64,000 nt of DNA, taken from assembly GCF_004337985.1 (NCBI RefSeq), contig NW_021940918.1, forward strand, positions 2,460,169 to 2,524,168, read 5' to 3'. How positions within the stretch are numbered: the stretch's first letter is position 1; each line of letters starts with the position of its first letter. Source of the DNA: Pyricularia pennisetigena (Eukaryota > Ascomycota > Sordariomycetes > Magnaporthales > Pyriculariaceae). The notes under the pieces were generated by a model, which was not told the origin of the DNA, searched no databases, and was given only the letters and a program-made list of their open reading frames with translations. Both the position numbers and the translations under genes were made by a program. This document shows positions 12,709 to 25,469 of this stretch, one piece after another.

Positions 12709-13655
12709 ATGTCCAGCAACAACACTCACTTGGCCGGGGCAGCAGGCCAGCCACCCCACCACTACTCGCCCACCTCCTCGTCGACCGCCGTCGATTCTGG
12801 CTACCACTCACTATCAACGCCCGGAAACAACGGTGGCGGCGGCGGCAACAGCACCAGCGGTACCGCTTCCTCCGGCAGCGGCCCCTTCAAGCGCACGCCC
12901 CGTCAGCAGAGACCGCCGTCGCCGCGGCCTCAAATGTACGGCGTGGCCCCTTCAGCCGGCGTCTTTACGCGTGAGATGCGGGACCGACAATCCCGCGGCA
13001 AGGACCCCTACGGCTCAGACGAGGACGGCAGCGGCAACGGCGGCCACCCCGAGTTCACTTCTGGCTCGTCTGGCATGCTTGGTCAGTCTGGATCGAGGAT
13101 AGGGTGAGTGATGTCTGCCCATCTGCTGCTCTAGAAAACCTGGCTGTTTGATTTCAAGTGGTTTGGGACCGTGAAAGGGATTAAACAGCCAACACACTTG
13201 CCGCCGGCATCGTTTTCTTCACTTTGTGCCTTCAGCTCTTGCCTGACATGTATATCCATCCTGAAAAAAAAAAAAGATCCGACCAAGGGGAGCCTCGTGA
13301 GGTCCTGGAAAAGCGCATGCGCGCAAGGATCTTCCTCGAAGATCCGGAACTGTTGATGATCAGATCACTCGATACAGGCGAGGTACTTTTGCTTGCTTAA
13401 CCCCCAACTCTCTGTTCCTCCTCCTGGCAAGGAAAACGACCTGCCGGGCTGTTACAAAACTAATACGGAACCATGAGCGCCTAGAGCACCACAGCAGCGC
13501 GTTTGCATTTCATGAGCCAGCTCTGTGGTTTGGATCCAGAATCCAAATACTCCAGAGCTGCCAATAACTCAAGATCCATATACCAAGCTCACAGCGGTGG
13601 AAGCGTACGATCCGGTCCGGGTGCTTCTGGGAGATCAAATTGGGGCTACAAGTAA
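12709..13655 (+). CDS. Small hypothetical protein, three exons
   Basis: Exons 12709-13103, 13277-13382 and 13521-13655 give about 211 residues; I do not recognise the family. The first 90 residues are low-complexity (Ser/Gly/Pro/Asn/His-rich). Then come a basic Pro-rich patch (FKRTPRQQRPPSPRP), the short motif VFTREMRDRQSRGKDPYGSDED, and a charged helix (REVLEKRMRARIFLEDPELLM) assembled across intron 1. The last exon is Ser/Gly-rich and ends SNWGYK. Both introns have good donors (GTGAGT, GTACTT). The acceptor of intron 1 follows a run of A rather than pyrimidines but is the one that keeps frame. No signal peptide or membrane span is visible. A longer in-frame start at 12613 exists, but the ATG at 12709 begins the more usual MSS. 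The exon 3 acceptor is the least certain part. Confidence 0.6.
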
Positions 13656-14243
13656 GTGTTGGATCGGGATAAATGTCTGGGACACGCAATGTCCCAGGCC
13701 AGGTTAAAGAACGAGCTATCCGCTCCCTTCATCCGCCCTGGATTTCTTCCGCTAGAGTCTAGAACACATATCAGGGCCGAAACGAAAGGTCGATTAAAGA
13801 TAAACATGTGGATACTGCTAGCGATGATGAGAAAATAATGAATCTTCAAAGTAACAATGCTCTTTCATCAGTCCTGTTCTTTTTTTTTTTTTTTTTTTCT
13901 TTTTTTATTCTAACAAGAGGGTATTGTACAGAGCCTGAATGGACCTCGGCAGCAAAGATGGCCGAGGGAAAAACTAAAAACACATCTGAGTTTAGAAAAC
14001 CGCGTATATATACCACCAGGATATCGCAGACCGCTTGCCATGCTCGCAAGAGAAAAGAGAAAGAGAACAAAAACGTAGCCAGGGTATTGACCACTTTTGG
14101 TGGTTAGATTCCGGAAAAAGAAAACAACGGAGCAGTAGAAACGCCGGTCCCAATGCTATCATGGATGCAAACGTGTAGACTTGGCAGGTCAAGTCGGTCT
14201 TCATCTTCCAAACACTATTACACCACCACCTCTTACAGCGTCA
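13656..14243. other. Convergent intergenic region
   Basis: Lies between two convergent genes, so it should hold both 3' ends. It carries a run of T at about 13880-13898 and no convincing open frame. Confidence 0.6.
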
Positions 14244-16915
14244 CTAGGCATACCTAGGGCTAGTATACTGCCGTTGAGGCGGTTGCCATTGCCCATTGTT
14301 ATACGGGTTTCGGCTGTTATCTCGGGTGGCAGCAGCGGGGGGTGCTTGTAGATTGCCGTTCATGGTGCGCTGGTTCTGCGCATAAGCACCCCCTTGTGGT
14401 TGCCATCCAGGTGGGGGCACCTCGTCGACCGAGACCATGGATTGCTTCCTTTGGGACGAAGAGGCCTTCGCTGCTAGTGCAGCCGCTGCCGCCTTCTTCT
14501 TTTGCTTACGGAGGCGCCTCGACTTTCTGCGAGCAAAAGCCGTCCAGCAACAGCACAGTAGTGCCAAAAGCACCAACCCTCCGACAGCACAGGCCACAGG
14601 AAGAACGATGTTTTTGTTGTCGGTCAGCCACGTGCCGACCTCGCCAGCAAAGGAGGAACCCGTGCAAGCTCCGTTGATGCACTTTCCGCCGCCTTGGCAG
14701 GAAGTGCCATCGAGAAAGTTCTGCATCATTGTGAAGCAGGTATCTTTGCCAAATTCTGGAGACGCGCAGCTGAGCTGACATCCCGTGTTACTGCATGCAT
14801 AAGTATCGTTGCCTGTGGTGAGTGATCCCATGAGCGTCTTGCACTGTTGGTTGCGTGATGTACACTGGCCCGAGGCACAGGCTAGGTTCTGGCCTGCCTC
14901 TCCACAAGCCTGACCATTTGGAGCGAAAGCGTTGGCCGGGCATACACCCGAGGTACCGCTGCATGTCTCGGCAGGATCGCAAGATCCAATGCTGGCACGG
15001 CATACGGTGCCCGCACTGGCAAACTTGCACTGGCGGTCACAGCACTCCTCGTTGGCAAAGTCGCAGGTCGATCCCGAGGTGAATTTGCAAGTTTTGGCGT
15101 CGCAGCATGGGTTGCCCTTGCAGCCATCTGAACCTCCGCAGTCACATTCCTCGCCAGCCTCGACGATGCCGTTGCCGCATTGACTTCCCGTAATCGTCTT
15201 GACGTCTCTGTTGCTAGTCAAGCAGCTTGATCGGACACTGTTGCGGCCAATGGCGGAGCAAATGTTACCGATGGTGCAGGGTGAGAAGTTGGTTATCTTG
15301 CTCCCCGTTGACGGGTTCATAATGAACTGGCCCTTGGCATCGCACGAGCTACCACTCAGGGGGCAGCACTGTTGCTTTGTCACCGTGCCGTCAGTACATG
15401 TACCAGCCTGGCAGTCATGAACAGCACCGAAGGTGTGCCCGATCTCGTGGGCAATGACCTGCCACTCCTGCGACGTCTTCACGACAACATTGGCACCTGC
15501 AATCGTTTCGTTGGTGTTTCCGCTACCTGGCTTGAGCGAGCCCTCAACGCAGAGCTGGCCCAGCCAGGCCAGGCCAACGGCTGCATCAGTGTTGCATGTT
15601 GTCAAAAGGGTCCAGAAGGCGTTCCGATCCTTAAAATTACCCCTCCAAGCCGAGAATAGATTCAGCCTATCAGTAATGGTAACCCCGTTGCCGCAATCCA
15701 CATTCCAAGGGGCCTGCTCCGTGGCCTGAGCCGGACAGTTGGTGTCGCTGATTGTAAGATTTTGTATGCCTAGGGAGATGTTGAAGCTGCTCTCGTACAC
15801 TTGCGATGCCGTGTTGATTTGTGCAATAATGTTTTGCCGGATTGCCATGGACGAGTTGAACTGCTTGCCATAAGTACAATCAGTCGCAACGCCGAGTAGA
15901 GCAACCTTCCTGGTCGTTGGGCAGCCGGCGGTAGAGCCAACGGTCGAGGCCAGGTTGACACCCGCACCGTTTCCCATCTGCGTCTGATCCTGACGGCGCA
16001 CCAGACCCCCAGGCAGCCCGTTGACGCTCATGCCAGAGTCCAGATCTCTCGTGTCAAGTCCGCGATATATCGGATGCGCATCGTCCGCGTTGAAGTCAAG
16101 ACCATCGGAAGAGCAGAGCGGTGACCTGGCAGACAGATCCCGCTTCCTCAGTTCGCCTTGGCTAGGCCCATAGCCTCCATCGTGTACGTGGGGGCCATCT
16201 CCGATATCCGAGTCCCTCCAGACGACCATGTACTCCTCGGGTGACCACTCAATATCCGGATCGGCGCGCTGCTTCGTCTTTCGGTAGGTTTCGTCGGTCT
16301 GTATATGGTGATCATCACCATCGATCCTGAAAGCGCCTTCGAATATGGGATGAACACCATCCCTCCGTATGTTGACCCTGGCCCAGCCGACGTTCTCCCA
16401 GTCGTTGCGGCCTTGTCGCAAGACAAAGGCTTGGCCCTGATATATTTTGTGCTCCATGCGATCAAGAGGTTCTATCGCGCGCACCTTGCCGTCCGGGCCC
16501 ATGATTTGTACCACAGCATCCTTGGAAATGATGTCGTGATTCGGGGCAAGCGAAAGCCTTACTTTTTGTCGCCCATTGTGAATGAGGAAGGACAGCTCAA
16601 AGGATGAGAAGGCATGTACCCGTCTCGAATTGGCATCCGTATGGATGACGGGCTCCTCTAATCTGCTGACATATCGTAGCGGTTGTCTATCCGTTGAGTG
16701 TGCTGTTCATTGCGATGGGGGCTGTCTCAGCATCTTTCATACCCATCATGCCCGAAAATATTCGTACAGACCAGCGTATCACACGCGAAACAACAGCTGG
16801 CTCGATCTTGGTGCTTGCGGCCAAACTGCTTGCTTTATGGAGACTTACCAGTGCCAGACTGAGTGAGGAGCGCTACAGCTGCCAGAGTGGCCGCAAGGGC
16901 CCTCGAGAGGAACAT
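14244..16915 (-). CDS. ADAM-type zinc metalloprotease with disintegrin domain (fungal ADM-like)
   Basis: Two exons, 16849-16915 and 14244-16657, about 826 residues. Exon 1 encodes a signal peptide (MFLSRALAATLAAVALLTQS). Exon 2 begins with a prodomain (FELSFLIHNGRQKVRLSLAP). The reprolysin catalytic motif HEIGHTFGAVHD is at residues about 426-437 and is intact, with the Met-turn sequence FIMNPSTGS behind it. A cysteine-rich disintegrin domain follows at about 512-609 (QCGNGIVEAGEECDCGG), then an ADAM-type Cys-rich stretch and one membrane span near 703-725 (LPVACAVGGLVLLALLCCCW). A short tail, basic then Gln/Asn/Pro-rich, ends the protein. By family knowledge these are secretory-pathway type I membrane proteases acting as sheddases or surface proteases; the fungal substrate is not known. 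The exon 2 acceptor (ATTAG) was chosen for phase. Both metal-binding and catalytic residues are present, so activity is expected. Confidence 0.92.
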
Positions 16916-19900
16916 GTCTGAGTGATCAAAATCGTATCATGCAATCCATGAACGATGTGGTTTCTGCTCAAGAAGAAGAAAAAATGACCGCGAAATTCCG
17001 AGTATGTATGTAGTTATGTTGAGTCGAGTAAATATATGTTCCTCTCACGTTTGCTCGTAGTGGAGCAGCTTATTGAAACGAAAGTGAGAGCCAGCCCCGA
17101 AACGAGTGAATACCTTGAATATGTTGAAAAAGAGAGAAAAAGGAAACAAGGAAAACAAGATGCGTGTGTAATATCTGAGCGACGGAGTATTAGAAAAAAA
17201 AAAAATCGAAAATAGAACAGGTCAACGACAAAACAGGAAAATAACAAAGGGTGGAAAGGCGTCTGTGGGCGGATGGGAATTGGAGAGAAATGGAAAAGGG
17301 ACGAAATGCACGACGAAATCATCGCCAGTCAGTCAGCAAAACTCTACCATCGTTAAAGCAGACTGAGCGGGTAACTTCTGGGGGTCAGACAGCAGGGGGG
17401 GAGAACCGGATGTGGTAAGGTCGGTCGAGGCCTGGTCCAGCCTTCTTCTGTATTTGCAGGGGGCAGGGGTGGTATATGTGCTCAGCCATGGCAGGACGAA
17501 GGGGCTGTGACATGTGTGTGGCCTTGGCCCTACAGTATGGAAGCGGCTTATTACCTACCCACTTTGCCTGCCCGTTCGCCTGATTTACTTGGTTAACAAT
17601 GCTCTCCTGTACGTGTCCCCAATCAATTGCATAAATAATCAGCTTCGTGAATAAATTCCTACCTAGTCTAGGAGGCACCTGATTACTTGGCAGATATACA
17701 GGCCACTAGCCCCGACCGTCCGTAATACAGGGGAACAGGTTCGTCCCAAAACCGGCCAAACATCATGGTGCTCTATATGGCTAGCCAGGTCGGTTCGAAT
17801 TTTCTCAGTACTATTCTGTATTATTTACTGCCTTTTCAATTACTCTAGTGAAGCGCAGATCGTTCTGGAGCAGCCGTTGGGAATGACCAACACGAAATGG
17901 CCTTCCCCCGCAGTCGCGATGGTTTATTCATGTTACATTGCCAACCCGTCGCCCAGCTGGGCCTGAAACCTCCGATGAGATAAAGTCTTGAGTAATACAG
18001 CTGAAAAATTTGTTGCGGCCCTTTGCCCTGTGGAGTATTGAAGGGAGAGAAAAAAAAAAATAGGCATCGACCGCACCTAATGTACGACTTACTTACTCGA
18101 AGTACAGCCAGGACGCTGTGCCTACCTTGCCCAAATGCTATACCGTTATGGCGGTTACGATTAATTCTTCGGCTTCCGTGCTGAGCCGTTTTACATTTAT
18201 TGCTTCTCTTCGGACGAAGAGAAGGGATGAAAAAAAAACAAGGTTTCAGACTTGCCCAAAGTCGCAAAAATATGGGGAATTTGAACCCCACTTTTTGTCA
18301 GTTTTGGTCTCAGAAAAAGCCAAGCATTTGTCACCGCCAGCTACATGTCTGTCTGGCGATTTGCAACCGAAATTCAGAGGAGCTCAAAAAGTCGACTTGG
18401 TTCTTGTAGTTGTTTTGTTGATCATAATCATTGTTGCCAATCGACCCCATCTGCGCCTCAATAATCGCTTTAGGAGATACAACAATACAGTACAGTAAGC
18501 ATTCAGCAGACAGCCTTTCGAGCTCGGCTCAGACCTCTTTTCCTGATTCAGATCATCCCTGCCCCTCATGGGTCAAGCCCCCTTCTCACCATTGTCTGCC
18601 TAGCGGCGGGTGCTAACCGCTTCCTACCTAACGGTACAAAGTCCCTGCCTGCATTGTCCCCTGGCGAGTGGCCGGGGTCGAAAGAAAAGGTCTGTGGCGC
18701 GCTATTTCGGGACTCAAGGGCGGTGCAAGGTGAGCCTTACCCTGGAAACGCGACCACAGTGCCGCACCGTGTACGCTGCAATGCCTACGACAACATGCAG
18801 AAGAGGGCAAATGGTTCAAACAACCTAATCCAACTTAATCCAACTTAATCCATAATATCAAATCACTAATCGCAACTTCAGGCCAGCATTAGAATAGTTT
18901 ATCTACGGTATTAGACATGAAGACTTATGCTGCGGCTCAAATCTGATGTTTGTTCGTCTCTGTACAGAATAAACAGATGACAGATTCTGGATTTATCGGT
19001 AGGTTCGACACCATTACTCGGCAACACTCCCTCCCAACCGTCGGGTCAGCCGGGTATGCCGAAATCCAGGGCACAGTCAACGAGGTCGCATAAGTCCGGA
19101 TTTTTTTTTTCCTGCACATTTGTTTAGTTATTAAATCCTGATTTTGCTTCATTAGTGGCGGAAATTCCAAGGAGCAAAAGGCTACCAAAGGCTAATTACT
19201 CAACTAGGGTGCAGAGATCATCTCTGTAGTGACTGTTTACGGATAACAATATTGATTTGGTCACCTGCAGTGTCTGAGCTGAACCAACATCTTCTTTCTG
19301 CTGTGTGACCGCAACCCCTATGAGCACTCACCCTGTAAACCAAAAGGCTAAGTGCTGGTTTCGGTGTGAACGATGCTCAGAGATCGGCAGCCAGATTCCC
19401 TCGGACTACCTGGATAGGCTTAGTAGGTTATACGCACATGGGGTGGTCAGCTTCTTTCTCAAGCGGGCATGCGCGTCCTTGTATAACCACCAATGAGCCA
19501 ACTACACAACTACACCAAGCCTACCATTGCAAATAAGACGGCCACCATTATGCGTCCAGGAAACATCACATGCGGACAAACAACGTGCGCCCCCCAACCC
19601 CAGCAACCTCCCATGGTGTCTCTCAGACCGATCTCCAATCTTCCTCTGAAGGCTAGATAAAATGGCCGCCACAAATGACTCTCCTCTACCATCTACTAAA
19701 AAGGGTTGCAAAGCGGTATACGTGGGATACCAGTAATTCCGCGTGTCAACTCGTCGTCCGGGTACGACGTGAAGAGGCCTTAGACTTGGACTGCATGTTT
19801 CAACGGACACCATGTCAGCCTTTCCACACTGTTGGTGACCCTATCTCCTGTCCCAGTGAAAATCAATCGGCCACTATAGCTCACTTGCCGGCTTGGGCAG

Positions 19901-20327
19901 GCCAACATATTGCACTTTATATTTGATATCATCTATATTTCTTCAAGATCTGTATGACCCAAGTATCATATCGGCCCCTCCATCCCATGGGCGGATATGA
20001 CATCCGAAGCCGCTGGGCCACTAGGTAGTTCCGCCCTATAACATGCGCGTGTAGGCTTTGCTGCCATCTGTGGCGAACAGACTACACAAACATAGCCATG
20101 CTTTCTTGAATCATCACTGGCTAGTTAATTGCCAACCAATTACAATAGTGTAGTCAACCCAAATTACCATCACCCGATGGACAATTCGAGCTTCCTCGCT
20201 AAGTTTAGAGTTCATCTTTAACAAGTTGCAAAAACGGGAAATCGACCGCAGAGTCAACTTGTCGTGCGCTGCGTGTCTATTCTTGTCATATTTATCTCGG
20301 CCATTGTTGTGCATTGAGGTGTAACAA
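16916..20327. other. 3.4-kb gene-poor region
   Basis: Between the ADAM promoter and the 3' end of acetyl-CoA synthetase. Open frames (for example 17845-18291 and 18118-18498) show no family features and overlap low-complexity sequence. A short tandem repeat of a 10-nt unit lies near 18823-18850. Nothing else could be supported. Confidence 0.55.
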
Positions 20328-22850
20328 CTACTTCTTCTTGGACTCATGGACGGCAGCGATGATTCTAGCAACCACCGTCGGGTCCGAAAGCTGATGAGAA
20401 TATCTTGTGTTAGTGAATAAGTCCCTCTGTGAGACTTTACCAAGTATTATGTAGAAAACTTACAGTGCTAACATCACCAAGCTGGTCCTCCTCGCCGGCG
20501 AGGATCTTTCTCAGAATCCTGCGCATGATCTTGCCACTCCTCGTTCGTGGTAAATCTGGGACGACAAACACGGCTTTGGGTGCCGCAAAGGGCCCAATGC
20601 TACGCCGCACCTGGGTGATGAGTTCCTTCCGCAGAGCCTCATCGTTGTCCGTTGTAACATGGTCGGCCAGCGACACAAAGGCATTCACTGCCTGACCCGT
20701 GAGCTCATCCTGAATACCTACCACTGCAGCCTCGGCAACATAATGATGCTCAATCAACGCAGCTTCAATCTCCGCTGTTGACAGTCGGTGGCCACTAACG
20801 TTAACAACGTCGTCCACCCTGCCTCTGATCCAATAGAACCCTTCGTGGTCCCGTGCAGCACCGTCTCCAGTGAACTAGTGCGACCGAAATGTCAATACCC
20901 GCAATCATCAAAAGAAGGGGCTCTCTGGGAGGAGGAGCACTCACATAGAATCCATCGTAGACTTTCAGATAAGTCTCCATATACCTCTTGTGGGCACCCC
21001 ACACTGTCCTCGCCATGCTGGGCCATGCCTGTTTGAAAGCAAGCACTCCTTCAACGTCATTGCCGTGGATCTCTTCACCCGATACGGGGTCAATGATGGC
21101 AGGTTCGATGCCAAAGAAAGGCAACGAAGCAGAGCCTGGTTTTGTAGGTGTGACACCAGCGAGAGGGCAGATGACATTGGATCCCGTCTCTGTCTGCCAG
21201 TAGGTATCCACGATTTGCGCCTGTTCCTTTCCAACGACTTCGAAGTACCATTTCCACACCTCGGCTGCAATGGGTTCTCCGACAGAGCCCAGGACCCGAA
21301 GGTGCTTCATTTCATGCTTGACCCACTGGTCTCCTGCACGCTTCAGCAGCCTGAGAGCAGTCGGGGCAACGTAAAAGTGGGTGATCTTGTGTTGTTCGAT
21401 AATGTCCCAGTAGCGAGAGAACGTTGGATATGCTGGCGTGCCTTCAAACACGACCGTTGAAACACCCAGAAGCAGAGGAGCGTAAACGACGTATGTGTGT
21501 CCCGTGATCCAACCAACATCACCGCCGCAGAAAAATCGATCCCCGTCGTGGATGTCAAAGACATACTTGCCCGTCATGGCGGCACCCAATAGGTAGCCGG
21601 CGGTGGTATGCATAACGCCCTTTGGCTTGCCTGTGGAACCGGACGTATACAAGAGGAATAGGGGATCTTCCGAGTTCATGGGGACGGGCGGGATGTAATT
21701 TGGCCACTTCTCAACCTCCTCGTGCCACCAAAAATCGCGCCCCTGCATCATGGGGACATCGGCGCCCGTCCTCTTGTAAACCAGCACGTGACTGACATCT
21801 GGGCAATTCTTCAGGGCCTCGTCAACGATGCGCTTGGTACCAATCAGCTTGCCACCGCGCTTGCCCTCGTCGGTAGTGATAACGACCTTGGACTGGCCAT
21901 CAACAACGCGGTCACGGAGCGAATCAGCCGAAAAACCTGCAAAGACCACGGAATGTACAGCGCCGATGCGCGTAATGGCCAAAAATGCGATAAGCGCCTC
22001 GGGGATCATGGGAAGGTACACGGCCACAGTGTCCCCCTTGCCAACACCCATCTGACGGAGAACATGGGCTGTCCTGCAAACCTCGCGCATCAGCTCGCCA
22101 TAGGTCAAGGTTCGGCCGCTGCTCGGATCGTCCGCCTCGTATATGATGGCCACTCGGTTCGGATCCTTGAGTGCATGCCTGTCGACGCAGTTATATGAGG
22201 CGTTGAGCTCGCCCTCGAGGAACCAGGCACTATCACCAGCAGAAAGACTCCCAGAGTAGACAGTTTGAAAATCTCGGTTCCATGTCAAGAGCTCTCGTGC
22301 CATCCGCGCCCAAAATTGCTTGGGCTCCGAGATACTCTCCTTGTAGAGCTGCTGGTACTCCTCGAGGTCTGTACCGCTGTTAGTTGGGTTGTTTGCCAGT
22401 GGCAGCACCAATCCAAGACAACAAAGAAAGGGAATATAATAGCACCGTGCCAGCCCCTGAACACATATCGCATCAATTCCAATTGCTAATGGGCAGATAC
22501 TTACTGGCTATATGAGGCTTGCTGGGATGCTCTGTTGATTTGAAAATTACATTGGTCAGCGATTTTTATGCTAAGCCATATATGACAAGCGGCCTGTGAG
22601 CAGGCAGGCCCGTAAGCTCATCCTGATCATGGAGGCGTGTTTGGCAGCAACATACTGTCGAGCATCTTCTGGGGAGGATCTGTCGCGATTCAAGAGATTT
22701 CCATGGTCAGCCCAGCTCCGAAACCGGAGGCCGTGTCGCTCTCCTTATCGACCCTCCACTTGCTCGCGCGCAACTCGAGCCAAACTCACGGTAAGTGTCG
22801 ACTTCATGCGCCTCTGCCACAACGGGCGCCTTGGAAGCATCAGGAGCCAT
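20328..22850 (-). CDS. facA: Acetyl-CoA synthetase (AMP-forming)
   Basis: Six exons (22790-22850, 22656-22679, 22505-22531, 20945-22368, 20464-20874, 20328-20390) give about 669 residues, the normal length. The enzyme makes acetyl-CoA from acetate, ATP and CoA and is needed for growth on acetate or ethanol in fungi (facA, acu-5). The ANL-superfamily P-loop [12 protein letters not shown] is at about 278-289. Further core motifs are WQTETG, GVLAFKQ and the hinge [20 protein letters not shown]. The catalytic acylation Lys lies in [15 protein letters not shown] near the C terminus. Exons 2 and 3 are only 24 and 27 nt, but they restore the conserved start (AHEVDTYH, then DKHPSKPHI). The last exon encodes [19 protein letters not shown]. 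No peroxisomal targeting tripeptide of the SKL type is seen, so a cytosolic location is inferred. Confidence 0.95.
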
Positions 22851-25469
22851 TTCGGGGTAACTGGCTGGTGCGATACTGCGTGAAACCCAGCGGAACCGTT
22901 GACCGTTGGATGAGAATGGCTAAATATGCCGGCGATAAGGTGAAGTAATCCTCCCCCCTCTGTTCTGAGCGCTGAGTTGCGTAGTCGTCACGAGTAAGTT
23001 CAGACAGTGTCCTGATGAATAGGAGAGAGTCACGGTGGCTTGCTGAACCGTTTCGGCGGACGGTGAATATTTTGCTGTAGTAAGTTGAGGGCTTGGTTTT
23101 TGTGATTAGGGAGGTGCCACCGAGGATTCTAGCTAGACTGGAGGTGGTACAACCAACGACAGCTGAAACTAGGTGGTTTTTAGTAATAAAAATAACAAGA
23201 CACAAGCTAAGTCGAGACAGATATGGAGACTAGAAAGGAGGCCCCGTAGGGTAGGGAGGAAAATAGACTGCTCAACACAAATCAACGGTAGATAGACTCC
23301 ATCCATGTAGGAAGGGTTCAGCTTAGTATTTATATTTACATACGAAATCAAAGAAATCTCATACAACAGGGCTAGCCGAGCAACCACCACCAATGAGGCA
23401 CGACAGAAAGAAATGACGGAAGGGATGCCGAGGCGACGACGCTCAAAAGGCTGCGCTGCAGAATAATTAATTCATTATCTTCCCTGCCCCACCATATTGA
23501 ATTTTGGCGGCGGTGACCATTACTGGCTGAGCCTAGGGGGGGCCTTGTGTGGTCCCTGCGAACCGGACATCCATGCCGGCCAGTACCGTACAATAGTGCT
23601 TCGCTGCTGTACCCCATATTCCGGAAGTTACCCACAGACAAATTCTGGCGTGCGTAGGGTGCGTCAATCCTGGCGATCGGTAAACCCCAACAAATTCACA
23701 GCCGGTCGTTTGAGTGGCCTTTTAGTTTTATTTCCATGTGTCCGGCCGAAACCAACCGATGCTTTAAACCCATCTGGCGAATGCCTGCCTACCCGGCACT
23801 TATCTCAATTGTTATCGACCTGCCTTGTCTACATCGGTAGTTGTCTTAAGATGTTTAAAGACCAAACCTAAAACGACGCACGGCGTGCAGTGTATTCGTA
23901 TGTTATACTGTTCTGGGCCCTTCCCACCAAGTAAACATAACAAGACTCGGCCCCACGGATATTCTGCACGAATAATAACTTGTCCTCGATTCCTGGATTG
24001 GCCGTGGTCCGGATAGCTTTTTATTTCTATGAATCGAAATTGAGCAACAAGTAAAAAGACTGATATAACGGCCAAACGAGGGGCAGAAGACATTGGTGAA
24101 CGCCATCGAAGTTCAGATTCTCGATCAATCACAACACCCATTTCGGGGATCAAAGATATTATGAATGCAAGCCAACCTAAAGAAAATTAATAGCTGGGTA
24201 CTCCGTACTTCATCAAAACCAACCCAAGTGGTTGAGTTGGTTGGGACAGGTTGGTTGAGAGGTACCCGCGCACAGGGTTGGTGTACAATACACGACCAGG
24301 GTCCTGCGTTCTGGTCCCGAGAAATGCGTGCCTGCAGGGCTTTCCAGTGGATCTTGGACATGGATATGCCCAATCAGAGCCCGTACCACGCTCGCTTGCA
24401 TCATCCTTACGATTCTGCTGCGGGGTCACCATTTATACAACAGCCAGCCAGGCTAGGCTGGCCAAAGAAAAAAAGCTAGTCCAGAGATTTAATCCTGTAT
24501 TACAGGTTCTAAGGTTCTAGACTGGGTACTCCGTAGGTTGGTAAAATTGCCAATGGTTCAAGGTCGTTGTAGCTGGTAAATATTCGCCTCCCCTTGCTCT
24601 CATAATATCACACAATACACAAACGAAACGTACTTGTACCTACAAAATCCCTACTGGTTTCGCGGTTTTCCAGCGCATGGGATGCCCCGCCTCTTAGCTT
24701 GTCAGCCATGTCTAAGCTGGATGTTGTCTGTCAAGCGTTGCGGCGAAGCACTTCATTGCCAGCATTGTATCTCCATAGATCTCCAACAGGATTGGCTTGG
24801 TTGCAAGGTTTTGTGACATCTGGCTCCTTGGGCGTAGCGTCATGCTATTTTCAGATCGATCACTGTCCTTGTCTTCCGTTGCGCCGACTGAGCCATGTGG
24901 AGACGGACAGGCCAAAAGCTTAACATCCATGTGCCAGGCGCAGTCTCGTGGTTCAACATGCAAGGTGTGATGAACAACCGGCTTCTTATGGATGGACTAA
25001 CCGAACTGGCGCAATCTTATATCGCACAGTAACCTACCTACCTTGCTCAGTCATAGACCGTAGACCAACCGACCGTCTATCGCTGTCAGATGAATTGCCT
25101 GATGCATCGCTATTTATGAAACTCAAGGTACCTGCCATCTGATATTGGGCTTTGCGGCTTCTGCCGAATGCTTCCGCAAGTCCGACTCAGCCTCGGGCTG
25201 GGCGGAGCTCGGCCAATCTCGGGCCAAGACTCAGCCCTACTCCCGGTGATGATTCGGTCGGGTCGGCACTTGGATACAGTCTCATTAAATGCCTGTATGG
25301 GGGGCCTTGAATAATTACAGCGAACGAGAGGACACTCCAGCTCGTCAATACCAAATGGATGATATATTGCTCACTAACGCCAAACACCCTGACCTTGAAG
25401 AAGCTCGCCGTTCATTAAGTGAAAGCGACGGTGCTTGTAAATTTTCCACCGCATCCCTGATAGACCGCC
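22851..25469. other. 2.6-kb intergenic region
   Basis: Promoter side of acetyl-CoA synthetase and downstream side of RFC5. Open frames on both strands are short, overlapping and without motifs. Two copies of a GGGTACTCCGTA sequence lie near 24195 and 24523, and a Gly/Thr-like TTGG-rich patch lies near 24228-24260. No gene is supported. Confidence 0.55.

Noticed and set aside
18262..18295. tRNA T-arm-like sequence on the minus strand (GGGGTTCAAATTCCCC)
   Set aside because: The loop is eight bases and no acceptor, D or anticodon arm can be folded around it.
17845..18498. Overlapping frames on both strands in the gene-poor region
   Set aside because: They contain A/T homopolymer-coded Phe or Lys runs and show no family features.
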